From NCBI GenBank assembly GCA_023128195.1, contig JAGMEL010000260.1:1-31613 (forward strand): 31,613 bases of DNA, given 5' to 3'. Shown piece by piece: positions 23,132 through 30,708 of this stretch. The DNA is from Caldifarciminota bacterium (GTDB taxonomy: Bacteria > Hydrothermota > Tepidihabitantia > SM23-42). A program made the position numbers and the translations under genes. The stretch's first letter is position 1. The number at the start of each line of letters is the position of its first letter. The notes under the pieces are model-generated. The model saw only the letters and a program-made list of their open reading frames with translations. It was not told the origin of the DNA and did not search any database.

Positions 23132-24535
23132 TTATCTAACCATTAATAATTTTCTCATTTGTTTATTCTGTGTTGTAGTCAATTCCACGAAATATACGCC
23201 AGTCGAGACTTTTTTACCAGAATTATCTGTGCCGTCCCAAGAGACAATAGTAGGCACTGAAGAGTAGGCAGTAGGCAGTGCGAAATTTTTAATCACACGA
23301 CCTGGAGCATCATAAATTTTTAACTCTACGCCCTTTGCACTACCTGTCCCGTAGGATGAATGTGTTATCCTATCGGGATACCCTATGCTAAATTTGATTT
23401 CGGTTTTATCGCTGAATGGATTTGGAAAAGGGTGTGCGAGGTTGATAACAGAAGGTTGATTCGATCCCCGCTCTTCTTCCACTGCCACGATATTCTCATA
23501 CCAGACAACATCATTTGCAAACCATCCTGTGGCTATCACATCGAGGTCATTATCATCATCCATATCAGCAACATCTACATTTCGGGCACCAGGTTGGGTT
23601 TGATCAATGAAATGTTTGGTCCAAGAGGGTGCTTCATACCAGACAACATCATTTGCTTCCCATCCTGTGGCTATCACATCGAGGTCATTATCATCATCTA
23701 TATCAATTACAAATATATCCCATGCTCCGTCGAGATTTCCATCTATTGTATGCATGGTCCATGAAGGTGCTTCATACCAGACAACATCATCTGCTACCCG
23801 TCCTGCGGCAACCACATCGAGGGTATCATCATCGTCCATATCAGCAACATATACGCCTCGGGCACCATCCAGGTTATTGTCTATTGTATGTTTGGTCCAT
23901 GAGGGTGCTTCATACCAGACAACATCATCTGCAGAGAATCCTGTGGCAACTACATCGAGATCATTATCATCATCCATATCAGCAACACATACACCATGGG
24001 CACCATCCAGGTTATTGTCTATTGTATGTTTGGTCCATGAGGGTGCTTCATACCAGATAACATCATCTGCATACCATCCTGCGACTATTACATCAAGGGT
24101 ATCATCATCGTCCATATCAACAATATATACATCACCGGCACCGCTCAGACTTCCATCTATGGTATGTTTGGTCCAAGAGGGTGCTTCATACCAGACAACA
24201 GCATTTCCATCCATTGCTGTGGCAACTACATCAAGGTCATTGTCATTATCCATATCAGCAACATCTAAACCAAAGGCGCCATCCAAATCTTGATCAATGA
24301 AATGTTTGGTCCAAGAGGGTGCTTCATACCAGACAACATCATTTGCTCCCCATCCTGTGGCAACCACATCAAGAGTATCATCATTATCCATATCAGCAAC
24401 ACATACACCATGGGCATAGGTCAGGTCTTGATCTATGAAATGCTTAATCCACTGCCCATATGCTGGCACTGTAAAACATGACAGTGCTATGACTGATATT
24501 AAAAAGCATATTGACAACATATTGTTACTTTTCAT
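23132..24535 (-). CDS. Secreted seven-repeat beta-propeller protein with FlgD-like C-terminal domain
   Basis: The 467-residue protein has a signal peptide (1-27, ending AYG), then seven 46-residue repeats (about 29-350) of the form WTKHTIDxxLDGAxxVxVADMDxDxDLDVVATGxxADDVVWYEAPS. The D-x-D-x-D-x-x-L-D loops are calcium-binding FG-GAP/VCBS-like, and seven units fit one closed propeller. A FlgD-like Ig domain (about 365-467, with LKIYDAPGRVIKNF and SWDGTDNSGKKVSTGVYFVEL) is typical of surface proteins with C-terminal sorting signals. AAGGAG precedes the ATG. Two segments of the C-terminal domain (HSSYGTGS and LPTAYSSVPT) are encoded by repeat-like DNA. Function unknown; surface or extracellular binding is likely. 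Confidence 0.88.
   Translation of the reverse strand: MKSNNMLSICFLISVIALSCFTVPAYGQWIKHFIDQDLTYAHGVCVADMDNDDTLDVVATGWGANDVVWYEAPSWTKHFIDQDLDGAFGLDVADMDNDNDLDVVATAMDGNAVVWYEAPSWTKHTIDGSLSGAGDVYIVDMDDDDTLDVIVAGWYADDVIWYEAPSWTKHTIDNNLDGAHGVCVADMDDDNDLDVVATGFSADDVVWYEAPSWTKHTIDNNLDGARGVYVADMDDDDTLDVVAAGRVADDVVWYEAPSWTMHTIDGNLDGAWDIFVIDIDDDNDLDVIATGWEANDVVWYEAPSWTKHFIDQTQPGARNVDVADMDDDNDLDVIATGWFANDVVWYENIVAVEEERGSNQPSVINLAHPFPNPFSDKTEIKFSIGYPDRITHSSYGTGSAKGVELKIYDAPGRVIKNFALPTAYSSVPTIVSWDGTDNSGKKVSTGVYFVELTTTQNKQMRKLLMVR
23347..23378. repeat. Hairpin repeat embedded in the FlgD-like domain
   Basis: Arms TCCCGTAGGAT and ATCCTATCGGGA with a 9-nt loop, coding for a DRITHSSYGTG stretch that interrupts the strand order of the domain. 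A second repeat-like piece, GGCAGTAGGCAGTG with flanks (23250-23280), codes for part of LPTAYSSVPT and resembles the TACTGCCTACT filler between genes. Confidence 0.7.
23486..24451. repeat. Seven 138-bp tandem repeats within the propeller gene
   Basis: Seven in-frame units encode the propeller blades. Adjacent units are very similar at the DNA level (for example GGTGCTTCATACCAGA recurs in nearly all), so they are recent or kept alike by recombination. Units 4 and 5 are the closest pair. Confidence 0.9.
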
Positions 24536-24589
24536 CTTATCTCCTTATTTAATTAATATATTTTTTGCTCATGAAATTACGTATTTTAG

Positions 24590-24775
24590 CTAAGGCCCAT
24601 GGCTTGGGCATTCGGGAACTTCTGCTTTGCAGCGCAGTGAAAAATTGTAGCCAAGCATTATTCCGAATCCTCCAAGCAGATAATGAAGAATCGTAGTGCC
24701 GTTGTAAATCAGCACACTCGATATTGGATATCGCGTGTAGACTTCAGTTCTCTTCAGAGTATTTTCGTTTTTCAT
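24590..24775 (-). pseudogene. Small membrane-protein N-terminal remnant
   Basis: A 61-codon frame whose middle (RYPISSVLIYNGTTILHYLL then GGFGIMLGYN) looks like a genuine N-terminal segment and first membrane helix of a larger membrane protein. The tail (RCKAEVPECPSHGP) does not continue the helix pattern and stops early, which suggests truncation or a frameshift. It overlaps the end of the GNAT gene by 32 bp and has only a weak ribosome site (AGAGAAAG). The family cannot be named securely. It could instead be a real small coupled membrane protein. Confidence 0.4.
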
Positions 24776-25271
24776 TATCTTTCTCTTTTAAATTTCTCTC
24801 AATTTTACCCAACAATGTAGTATAAAGGGGTTCCATTCCTTTTCTTTTATAGAATTCAATTGCTCCAATATTATTGACTGATGTATAAACTGTATAGTTT
24901 CTTACTGATTTTTCACTAAAATAGTCTATAGCATTATCAAGAAGTTTAATACCAATATCTCTTCTTCTATAATTTTTATTAACCATAAATCCTGAAATAT
25001 GCCCAATTTTTTTAATTACCCAATAGTCAGGTTGGTTTTGAATAAGAACTGAAATATAACCGATAATCATATTATTATCTATAGCTATAAATGCTTTGCG
25101 ATTCTCATTGTCAATAAAATTTTTAAAGTAACTAATTATATCTGTTTCATTTATCCGGTCAGTCTTAAAAAAATAACTATGATTCGCTTCATATTCTAAA
25201 AAAAACTCTCTAGATAAAGGAATCAAATCATTTAAGTTATCATCATTTTTTAATACACGTATTTCTATCAT
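24744..25271 (-). CDS. GNAT-family N-acetyltransferase
   Basis: A 175-residue GNAT: N-terminal strand IEIRVLKNDDNLNDLIPL, FIAIDNNMIIGYISV, then HISGFMVNKNYRRRDIGIKLL (the acetyl-CoA pyrophosphate loop is RRRDIG in place of the common Q/RxxGxG/A, one Gly replaced by Asp) and NNIGAIEFYKRKGM near the end. Acceptor unknown. The C terminus (ERNLKEKDNEKRKYSEEN) is highly charged and overlaps the following small frame. Cytoplasmic, A+T-rich, in the accessory part of the window. Confidence 0.85.
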   Translation of the reverse strand: MIEIRVLKNDDNLNDLIPLSREFFLEYEANHSYFFKTDRINETDIISYFKNFIDNENRKAFIAIDNNMIIGYISVLIQNQPDYWVIKKIGHISGFMVNKNYRRRDIGIKLLDNAIDYFSEKSVRNYTVYTSVNNIGAIEFYKRKGMEPLYTTLLGKIERNLKEKDNEKRKYSEEN

Positions 25272-25357
25272 ATTTGTACCTATTTATAATTTTTAAGAAA
25301 ATCCAACACGAAATATCGTCTAACTCGGTTACATCCGTTGAGTCCCTGGGAGTCTCT

Positions 25358-25382
25358 GGGGTCAAATCATCTTATCTTTTAT
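25358..25382. repeat. Fragment of element P terminus
   Basis: CTCTGGGGTCAAATC matches the outer end of element P but the rest is missing. It sits just after the stop of the flavoprotein gene. A similar stub, CTCTGGGG, directly follows the TAA of the GyrI-like gene at 26903-26910. Confidence 0.6.
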
Positions 25383-26762
25383 TTAATCCTCAAGTATCTT
25401 TTGAAGCGGTTTAATCATTCCCTCTTTCAGTTTCTTAGTATAGATTTCTTTTCTGATCTTAGGTATTTTGGTTAAAAACATCATTATCCAATTTCTAATT
25501 CTTGTTCTAAAATCTTTCTGTGGGAAATCATATATCCCATGTTTTTTGTAGAATCTATGATCAGCCTGAAAAGGAAAGCGAAGTCTTCCCCAAATATCAT
25601 CTCTAAAAACCTTCATCCCACCTACACCAAGAAACGTAGCTGGCTTAATATAATTTTTATCGGCAAAGCGGATAAGACGCTGTGCAAAACTTTGCAACAA
25701 TGCATCTATTTCAGCCGAATCTTCATATTCATCTGTTATAAAATCAACAAGATTAGCATGCTGCCAATCAGTCCATGCTTCAAAGATTTGTCTGAGGTTA
25801 GGTATCTGACGTAAAGAACCGGAAATAATAAATCCTATCTGCTTTCCAATAAGTGACGGAGAATGGGTATAAAAGAAACCCCTATCAAAAAATAATTTCC
25901 ATCTCGAAGATAAATACCTGTCTTTGATTGCACCTGCGAAAACAAGTACATCAGCAGGCTTTAACCTTGTATTGTAAAATTCCATAAATCCATCTTTATC
26001 TCCGTATGCACAAATATTTTCATAACTGCATTGAACACAGCCCAGGCATCCTCCTTTAATATTTATGTTATGTAGATTAATCACTTCAATCTCATTGGCA
26101 AAAGAATTTTTAAATCTTTCAATCATCCTGCCTAAATTTGTCTGATTATCCTCAGAATCGGTTAGAATAACGATCTTTTTATCACCTGCATCTATTTTGT
26201 TTTCTACATTACCTGGTATATAATCAAACTTTCTATAAGTTACCGGCTGGTAACTCTTTGAGAAGGGAGTTTTATTTTCAATAGCTTCAAACAAGGTCTC
26301 AGCAAACAGAATCAATCTTTCCCTTTCTTTTTCTTTTAATAGATCATCCATATAAGCAGAAAATCCCCCCACATACTTCATATCCAGATCATCGCAAATG
26401 GCATTCATATAATTATGAGCAGTATGGTCAAAGAAATGAATTGATGTAGTTAAAACTGCTGTGTATTTATTTGTAAAAACATCTTCTGCTCCCTTTTCTG
26501 AAATAAGCTCAATGAATCTCTTGTACCCAGAATGCACGTGTAGGACATAAAGAGGGAAAGCCCACAAAACACCGTCCGATGACTTGACCAAATCTATAAT
26601 TTTTTGAAAAGCCTTATCATTCCCCCTGATTGTTTTAATTCTCTGAGCAACATTGAAGATATCAAGTTCATGCTGGGGAAACTTCTTCTGAATAAAATGA
26701 ACATACTGCATTGTAATACTCATCTCCCCCTTAGGACTTCCGTTTAAAACTGCAATCTTCAT
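25383..26762 (-). CDS. Two-domain NAD(P)H-dependent FMN reductase/iron-sulfur flavoprotein
   Basis: The 459-residue protein holds two flavodoxin-like domains in tandem. Domain 1 (1-180) begins MKIAVLNGSPKGEMSITMQY, the FMN phosphate loop, and has WAFPLYVLHVHSGYKRFIE. Domain 2 (about 192-370) begins KKIVILTDSEDNQTNLG and has a Cys cluster GGCLGCVQCSYENIC (C-x2-C-x2-C-x5-C), the mark of iron-sulfur flavoproteins that bind one 4Fe-4S cluster and FMN, then ADVLVFAGAIKDRYLSSRWK. The C terminus (370-459) is basic and helical. Such proteins shuttle electrons in anaerobes. Start follows AAGGAG. Neighbours are accessory genes, so the partner is unknown. Confidence 0.83.
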   Translation of the reverse strand: MKIAVLNGSPKGEMSITMQYVHFIQKKFPQHELDIFNVAQRIKTIRGNDKAFQKIIDLVKSSDGVLWAFPLYVLHVHSGYKRFIELISEKGAEDVFTNKYTAVLTTSIHFFDHTAHNYMNAICDDLDMKYVGGFSAYMDDLLKEKERERLILFAETLFEAIENKTPFSKSYQPVTYRKFDYIPGNVENKIDAGDKKIVILTDSEDNQTNLGRMIERFKNSFANEIEVINLHNINIKGGCLGCVQCSYENICAYGDKDGFMEFYNTRLKPADVLVFAGAIKDRYLSSRWKLFFDRGFFYTHSPSLIGKQIGFIISGSLRQIPNLRQIFEAWTDWQHANLVDFITDEYEDSAEIDALLQSFAQRLIRFADKNYIKPATFLGVGGMKVFRDDIWGRLRFPFQADHRFYKKHGIYDFPQKDFRTRIRNWIMMFLTKIPKIRKEIYTKKLKEGMIKPLQKILED

Positions 26763-26832
26763 TGTAATATTCTCCTTATAAGATGGTTAAATAGTAACTA
26801 GTTAAATGGTTAAATAAAGACCCCTGCCATAG

Positions 26833-26910
26833 ATAAATATCTAAAAATCCAAAATACCTAAATACCTAAAAACAAATAAATACCTAAATACCTAAATGCA
26901 ATCTCTGGGG
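26833..26910. repeat. Octamer tandem repeat plus element P stub
   Basis: Copies of AATACCTAAATACCTA interrupted by AAAACAAATA, in the leader of the flavoprotein gene; ends in GCAATCTCTGGGG, the element P border, immediately next to the GyrI-like gene stop. Confidence 0.75.
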
Positions 26911-27981
26911 TTATAAGTCTTCTGGCAGATGTACAGCAAATTGGCAAACATCATCCCCTTTAAGAACCGATTTCACGACTTCAATCCTTACAGGTTTTCC
27001 AATTGCACCTTCCCATTGTTGCCGAAACCAGCCTGTTCCGCAAAAACAGAATGTAATAGATACACCCTTATCCAAATGGTTCCGCACCAGCGGACAAAAA
27101 CAATAGGATTTTCTTTTTTCGGCTTCGCTCTTTGCGTTCTTATATGTTTTAGGATCCCGCGGCTGTTTGGTTGAATAGATGATATTTCCCTCTCGCAAAG
27201 GCGGCTCACCCCAACCTGGGTCCTCATTCATGAACTCTATAACCGCATCCACAGCCTTTAGACAATCATTTGTTTTGGTTCTTGCCTCCTCATACACAAC
27301 TTTAAGTTTTTCAATTTGACCTACTGGAAAAACATGGGCACAACTTGAAATAATATCATACTTCTTATCTTGATCTGCCAGATTATCGAGTCTCTCCATT
27401 GCCCCTTTGACCCAATGAAACCGTTCATTGACTGTCGATGTTAGGGTAAGTTCATCACTGCCCTGCATGATTTTTTGTCTGGCTTCCTTACCCAGAACAC
27501 GCTCCAGGTTTTTGCCAAGCAGCTCATTCCAATTGTGCAAGACGAATTGCAGTTCAATCTCGCCTCCAGCCGGATCATCTAAGTCCAGAAAGATTTCCCG
27601 GCAGAATTCATCAGAGATTAGCCCATATTCTGAGGCGCTGGTATAGAGCTTTCCATAGGTCTCCTTCAATTTTTCTACAGGACCTGTATGAACAAAAGAT
27701 AAAACTTCCATCTTCGGAATAATCCGGGTTTTGATCCTGTCCGTTTCAATTGCCTGAACTACTGGCAAACCCACTTCGACATCAAACCCCTGTTTGACAC
27801 TCGTGACGAAATGAAAGATGCAAAACCCAGGTCCCATGATGTGCTCTTTAGGAATGCGCCGGGTCAATTCATCCAGAACCGTGTATAGTTCCTTTCGTTC
27901 CTTTATATTTAAACGAATAGAAGCAACAAGCATTTCCTTGATTGTTTTATGTTCAATTCCTAATTGTTTCAGCGATATCAT
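26911..27981 (-). CDS. GyrI-like/effector-binding domain protein with Cys-containing C-terminal domain
   Basis: The 356-residue protein has two parts. Residues about 15-155 resemble a GyrI-like (AraC effector-binding) domain: VEVGLPVVQAIETDRIKTRI, then MEVLSFVHTGPVEKLKETYG. Residues about 160-356 form a second domain with RKSYCFCPLVRNHL, FCFCGTGWFRQQWEGAIGKP and VKSVLKGDDVCQFAVHLPE, which resembles DUF6144/hydrocarbon-binding-like (V4R/ATC-hydrolase-like) sensor domains. There is no DNA-binding domain, so it may sense or bind a hydrophobic ligand. Ribosome site GAGGAG, close to the ATG. Assignment is moderately sure for the first domain, tentative for the second. Confidence 0.68.
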   Translation of the reverse strand: MISLKQLGIEHKTIKEMLVASIRLNIKERKELYTVLDELTRRIPKEHIMGPGFCIFHFVTSVKQGFDVEVGLPVVQAIETDRIKTRIIPKMEVLSFVHTGPVEKLKETYGKLYTSASEYGLISDEFCREIFLDLDDPAGGEIELQFVLHNWNELLGKNLERVLGKEARQKIMQGSDELTLTSTVNERFHWVKGAMERLDNLADQDKKYDIISSCAHVFPVGQIEKLKVVYEEARTKTNDCLKAVDAVIEFMNEDPGWGEPPLREGNIIYSTKQPRDPKTYKNAKSEAEKRKSYCFCPLVRNHLDKGVSITFCFCGTGWFRQQWEGAIGKPVRIEVVKSVLKGDDVCQFAVHLPEDL

Positions 27982-28018
27982 ATCTCCTCAAATATCATCT
28001 AACCTCTCTATTATTTCC

Positions 28019-28393
28019 TTAGATTATATTTAATTTTTTTCTATTTTCTTCTGTATCTTCATAAATTTTCCATTCAGCAACAAGATCGTTTTTAATCGTT
28101 GCAGTCCAAATTGCAGGATCATATTTATTTTTCTCAGACCAATATGCATAACCAATTAGAATTACTAAATTATCCTGCGATTCGACTCTTGTAAAAGTAT
28201 TTTTATAATCAGGGAATTCTTTGAAAAAACTTATCCAACATTCAATCATATGCACTTTTGGCTTATCAATTTTCCCTTCACGATCGATAAAAGTGTGGTC
28301 TTCTGTCATTAGATCAGAAAGACCTTTTATATCTTGATTATTAATGCATTCATTAAATTGAAGTGCAGTTAGTTTAGGATCTTTTGAATTCAT
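28019..28393 (-). CDS. Nuclear transport factor 2-like (SnoaL) protein
   Basis: A 124-residue alpha+beta cone protein: NECINNQDIKGLSDLMTEDHTFIDREGKI is the classic SnoaL/NTF2 N-terminal helix and strand; FPDYKNTFTRVESQDNLVILIGY and the WTATIKNDLVAEWKIYEDT strands follow. Such proteins act as small isomerases, hydrolases or binding domains; the pocket residues do not reveal the substrate. It begins beside an element-P-like sequence (CTGGGG), from which the weak AGG upstream of the ATG may derive. Confidence 0.82.
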   Translation of the reverse strand: MNSKDPKLTALQFNECINNQDIKGLSDLMTEDHTFIDREGKIDKPKVHMIECWISFFKEFPDYKNTFTRVESQDNLVILIGYAYWSEKNKYDPAIWTATIKNDLVAEWKIYEDTEENRKKLNII

Positions 28394-28530
28394 ATAGGTA
28401 TCCCTGGGGTTAAATCTTTACACTTGACTTTTAGTGCATCTTTCTCGGCCCCTTTATTTATAAATTTATTGCCTAGCTCTTTAATTTGTCTCAAGCGAAA
28501 CATGGATGTTGAGCTTGATATTTTCTTTAA
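28394..28530. other. Intergenic stretch with element P-like half site
   Basis: Holds CTGGGGTTAAATCTTTACACTTGAC (in two blocks: CTGGGGTTAAATC then TTTACACTTGAC, 28404-28428), a diverged arm of element P, and a small hairpin CAAGC/GCTTG at about 28492-28517. No gene seen. Confidence 0.45.
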
Positions 28531-29562
28531 TCAAAGGTGTTTTTTAAAAAATTCAATTTGATCACTGACACTTTTTTCGAAATTTTCTCCAGTATATATA
28601 TCAAAGTGGCCTATTGGATAGTGTTTGATCTCTGCATATTTTCTCAATTCTTTTTCGGTCTCGGCTCTTATTGGAGCTAAGCTGTCATAATCACATATCT
28701 GAATCAAAACTGGACAGCGTACGTTCCGGATGTGTTTGTCCGGTCTGAATCCGTGTGACCGCAGAATGCCACGAGCACAGACTTCATTAATAAAATTCTT
28801 TGATACAACTTTTCGGTAACCGTCATAAGCATCGGAAATAGGGAAAAAAGCCATAGTTCCAGGTTTACCTACGATGGGTATTTTATGGGGCGAAAGACCC
28901 AGGCGAGATCTCATCATATCACGTTGTCCGTGAACAAACAACCGGAAAATGTGTCCGATGCCCAATTTTTTCCTAAACATCTGGATTGAGGCACGTTGAT
29001 CCAATCCTGGACATTGTGCGACTACACAGGCAATATTTTTATCTTTTGCAGCGATTACAATACCATATCCCCCGCTTGCTGAAGTTCCCCACAGAGCAAT
29101 TCTTGCCGGATCAATCTCATCAAGACCTCGAGCATATGCAATCGCAGCGGTATAATCTTCCAGTTGATACGAAATCAATACGAGTTGCCTGGGTTCACCT
29201 TCGCTTTCACCAAAATGCCGGTAATCGAATGCCAGCACAGCAAACCCGGCTTCCTGATATCGAAGAGCATAAGATTCCATGATCATATCCTTAGTTCCGC
29301 CAAAACCATGTCCCATAATTATACATGGAACCGGTCTAGACAAATCCTCAGGCACATACAACCATGCGCTTATTGACGTTCCTTTGACTTTAAAACTCAC
29401 GTCTTTTCTTGATTGAGAAGGTTTTGCGTGTACCTCATTGGTCATTTGTTTCGCTTTTCCCAGGCGTTGCTCTGGCACTGAAAAAGCAGGGGAAAAAGTC
29501 ACAATTAAAAGATAAAGGACAATTATCCCGATAATAATGCCGATGATTTGAAGAATTATCAT
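28531..29562 (-). CDS. Membrane-anchored alpha/beta hydrolase
   Basis: The 343-residue protein has an N-terminal membrane helix (about 2-24, IILQIIGIIIGIIVLYLLIV) and an alpha/beta hydrolase fold. The oxyanion segment is IIMGHGFGGTK (83-91), the nucleophile S161 in WGTSASGG, then acid CDYDSLAP and histidine YPIGHFDIYTG near the C terminus. It belongs to the dienelactone-hydrolase/S9-like esterase group (begins with a KDVSFKVKGTSISAWLYVP strand). Substrate unknown. Start preceded by AGGAT. The upstream gap has octamer filler. Confidence 0.87.
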   Translation of the reverse strand: MIILQIIGIIIGIIVLYLLIVTFSPAFSVPEQRLGKAKQMTNEVHAKPSQSRKDVSFKVKGTSISAWLYVPEDLSRPVPCIIMGHGFGGTKDMIMESYALRYQEAGFAVLAFDYRHFGESEGEPRQLVLISYQLEDYTAAIAYARGLDEIDPARIALWGTSASGGYGIVIAAKDKNIACVVAQCPGLDQRASIQMFRKKLGIGHIFRLFVHGQRDMMRSRLGLSPHKIPIVGKPGTMAFFPISDAYDGYRKVVSKNFINEVCARGILRSHGFRPDKHIRNVRCPVLIQICDYDSLAPIRAETEKELRKYAEIKHYPIGHFDIYTGENFEKSVSDQIEFFKKHL

Positions 29563-29603
29563 TTCTTTTTATCCTAAGCTTTATTTGGCTATATTTGTTA
29601 AAA

Positions 29604-29640
29604 GAAATAAATACCTAAAGATAAACAAATGCCAAAAGTC
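29604..29640. repeat. Short octamer repeat remnant
   Basis: AAATAAATACCTAAAGATAA and AAATGCC words of the CCTAAATA family in the leader of the alpha/beta hydrolase gene. Confidence 0.55.
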
Positions 29641-29650
29641 TTAAAAAGAA

Positions 29651-30586
29651 TCATTCTATTTTATCCTGTATTTTTTCAAAAATAATCTTTGGGGCGATTG
29701 CTTTTTTTCCCAAATAGATAAAAATATAATTCATGTAAGGTTTAATATAAATATATTCTCCGTTTCTATCAATCATTGAAAAGTCATTTTCATAATTAGT
29801 AAAATCATCGAATCTGGAATTATCCTCCATATGCTTCATGGCGTTTTCAAACCATTTCAGGCATTTATTCTTATCATCATATTTAAAAATAAAAATGTTA
29901 TAATTTCCGTAATCTCCGATTACACCTTGTTTTATTCCGAAAATATTATCCGAGTCAAAATCATAATTATTAGATAAAGCTAAATACCCTTTTAAATATT
30001 TAATACTGAAGGGTTTTAAATTATCTTTTAAAAGTAAATCAATCAAAAGCGGTCTCTGTCCTTCATCTTCAATTTTTGTATCTACGGCTTTGGCAACAGT
30101 GAGTAAACCATTTAAAACATCTTTTTCTGAATCAAATGCAGTTAATGTAATAAGAAAATTTCCCTTCCAGAAATTTAAATAATAATCTTCAAACAATGCT
30201 TCAGTACCAACAGGAACTTGTTTGCCGTGATCACTGGTTTTAAACGTATAAATTCCATAGGCACTGGCTGGACTCGTCATCTCGAATATTTCAACATTTA
30301 TAAATTTCTCATTCTTATTTACATATTCCTGTGTAATTATTTGTTTAAACCCGTATTCATAGTATATTACAGCGCCTCCATTTATTAAGGAATACAAATT
30401 TTCACCGACAAACCTTTGCGGCAAGCCAACAGGTTCCCATTCTTCCAGTTCACCAGATTGAGGCAAATAATTTGAAATCTTTTGTTTGGTTTTAGGTTCT
30501 TCTGAACCTGGTGTAATAACCAGTCCCATCACTAAGAATGGAACTATTGTGAACATTAAAATTCCTTTCATTAAAAACCTCATCAT
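29651..30586 (-). CDS. DUF6599 family secreted protein
   Basis: The 311-residue protein has a signal peptide (about 1-27) and a DUF6599-like body: EEWEPVGLPQRFVGENLYSL then INGGAVIYYEYGFKQ, and MTSPASAYGIYTFKTSDHG. Proteins of this family are found outside the cytoplasm in many anaerobes; function unknown. A better-placed start may be M6 (30571), preceded by GATGAGG 6 nt upstream; the ATG at 30586 lacks a ribosome site. Upstream is element P copy 3, next to glnS. Confidence 0.75.
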   Translation of the reverse strand: MMRFLMKGILMFTIVPFLVMGLVITPGSEEPKTKQKISNYLPQSGELEEWEPVGLPQRFVGENLYSLINGGAVIYYEYGFKQIITQEYVNKNEKFINVEIFEMTSPASAYGIYTFKTSDHGKQVPVGTEALFEDYYLNFWKGNFLITLTAFDSEKDVLNGLLTVAKAVDTKIEDEGQRPLLIDLLLKDNLKPFSIKYLKGYLALSNNYDFDSDNIFGIKQGVIGDYGNYNIFIFKYDDKNKCLKWFENAMKHMEDNSRFDDFTNYENDFSMIDRNGEYIYIKPYMNYIFIYLGKKAIAPKIIFEKIQDKIE

Positions 30587-30606
30587 AACTTTTCAGTAGG
30601 TTCAGT

Positions 30607-30708
30607 GGGGTCAAATCTCGAAACTTGACAATTTAAAAAATAAGCGGAACCAAACATCAAAATATGAATCATAACATCTTAATTTATCAAGTTTCGAGAG
30701 TTGACCCC
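30607..30708. repeat. Element P-like palindrome, copy 3 (about 102 bp)
   Basis: Arms GGGGTCAAATCTCGAAACT and its complement, around a different, longer A+T-rich centre. The right arm lies inside the 3' end of glnS: its last residues (SGSTLET) and TGA stop are element sequence. The centre shares little with copies 1 and 2, so it is a relative rather than a duplicate. Confidence 0.85.

Noticed and set aside
23607..24293. Long plus-strand open frames (228 and 143 codons) over the propeller gene
   Set aside because: They are antisense to the tandem repeats; their length comes from repeated sequence and they have no plausible protein features.
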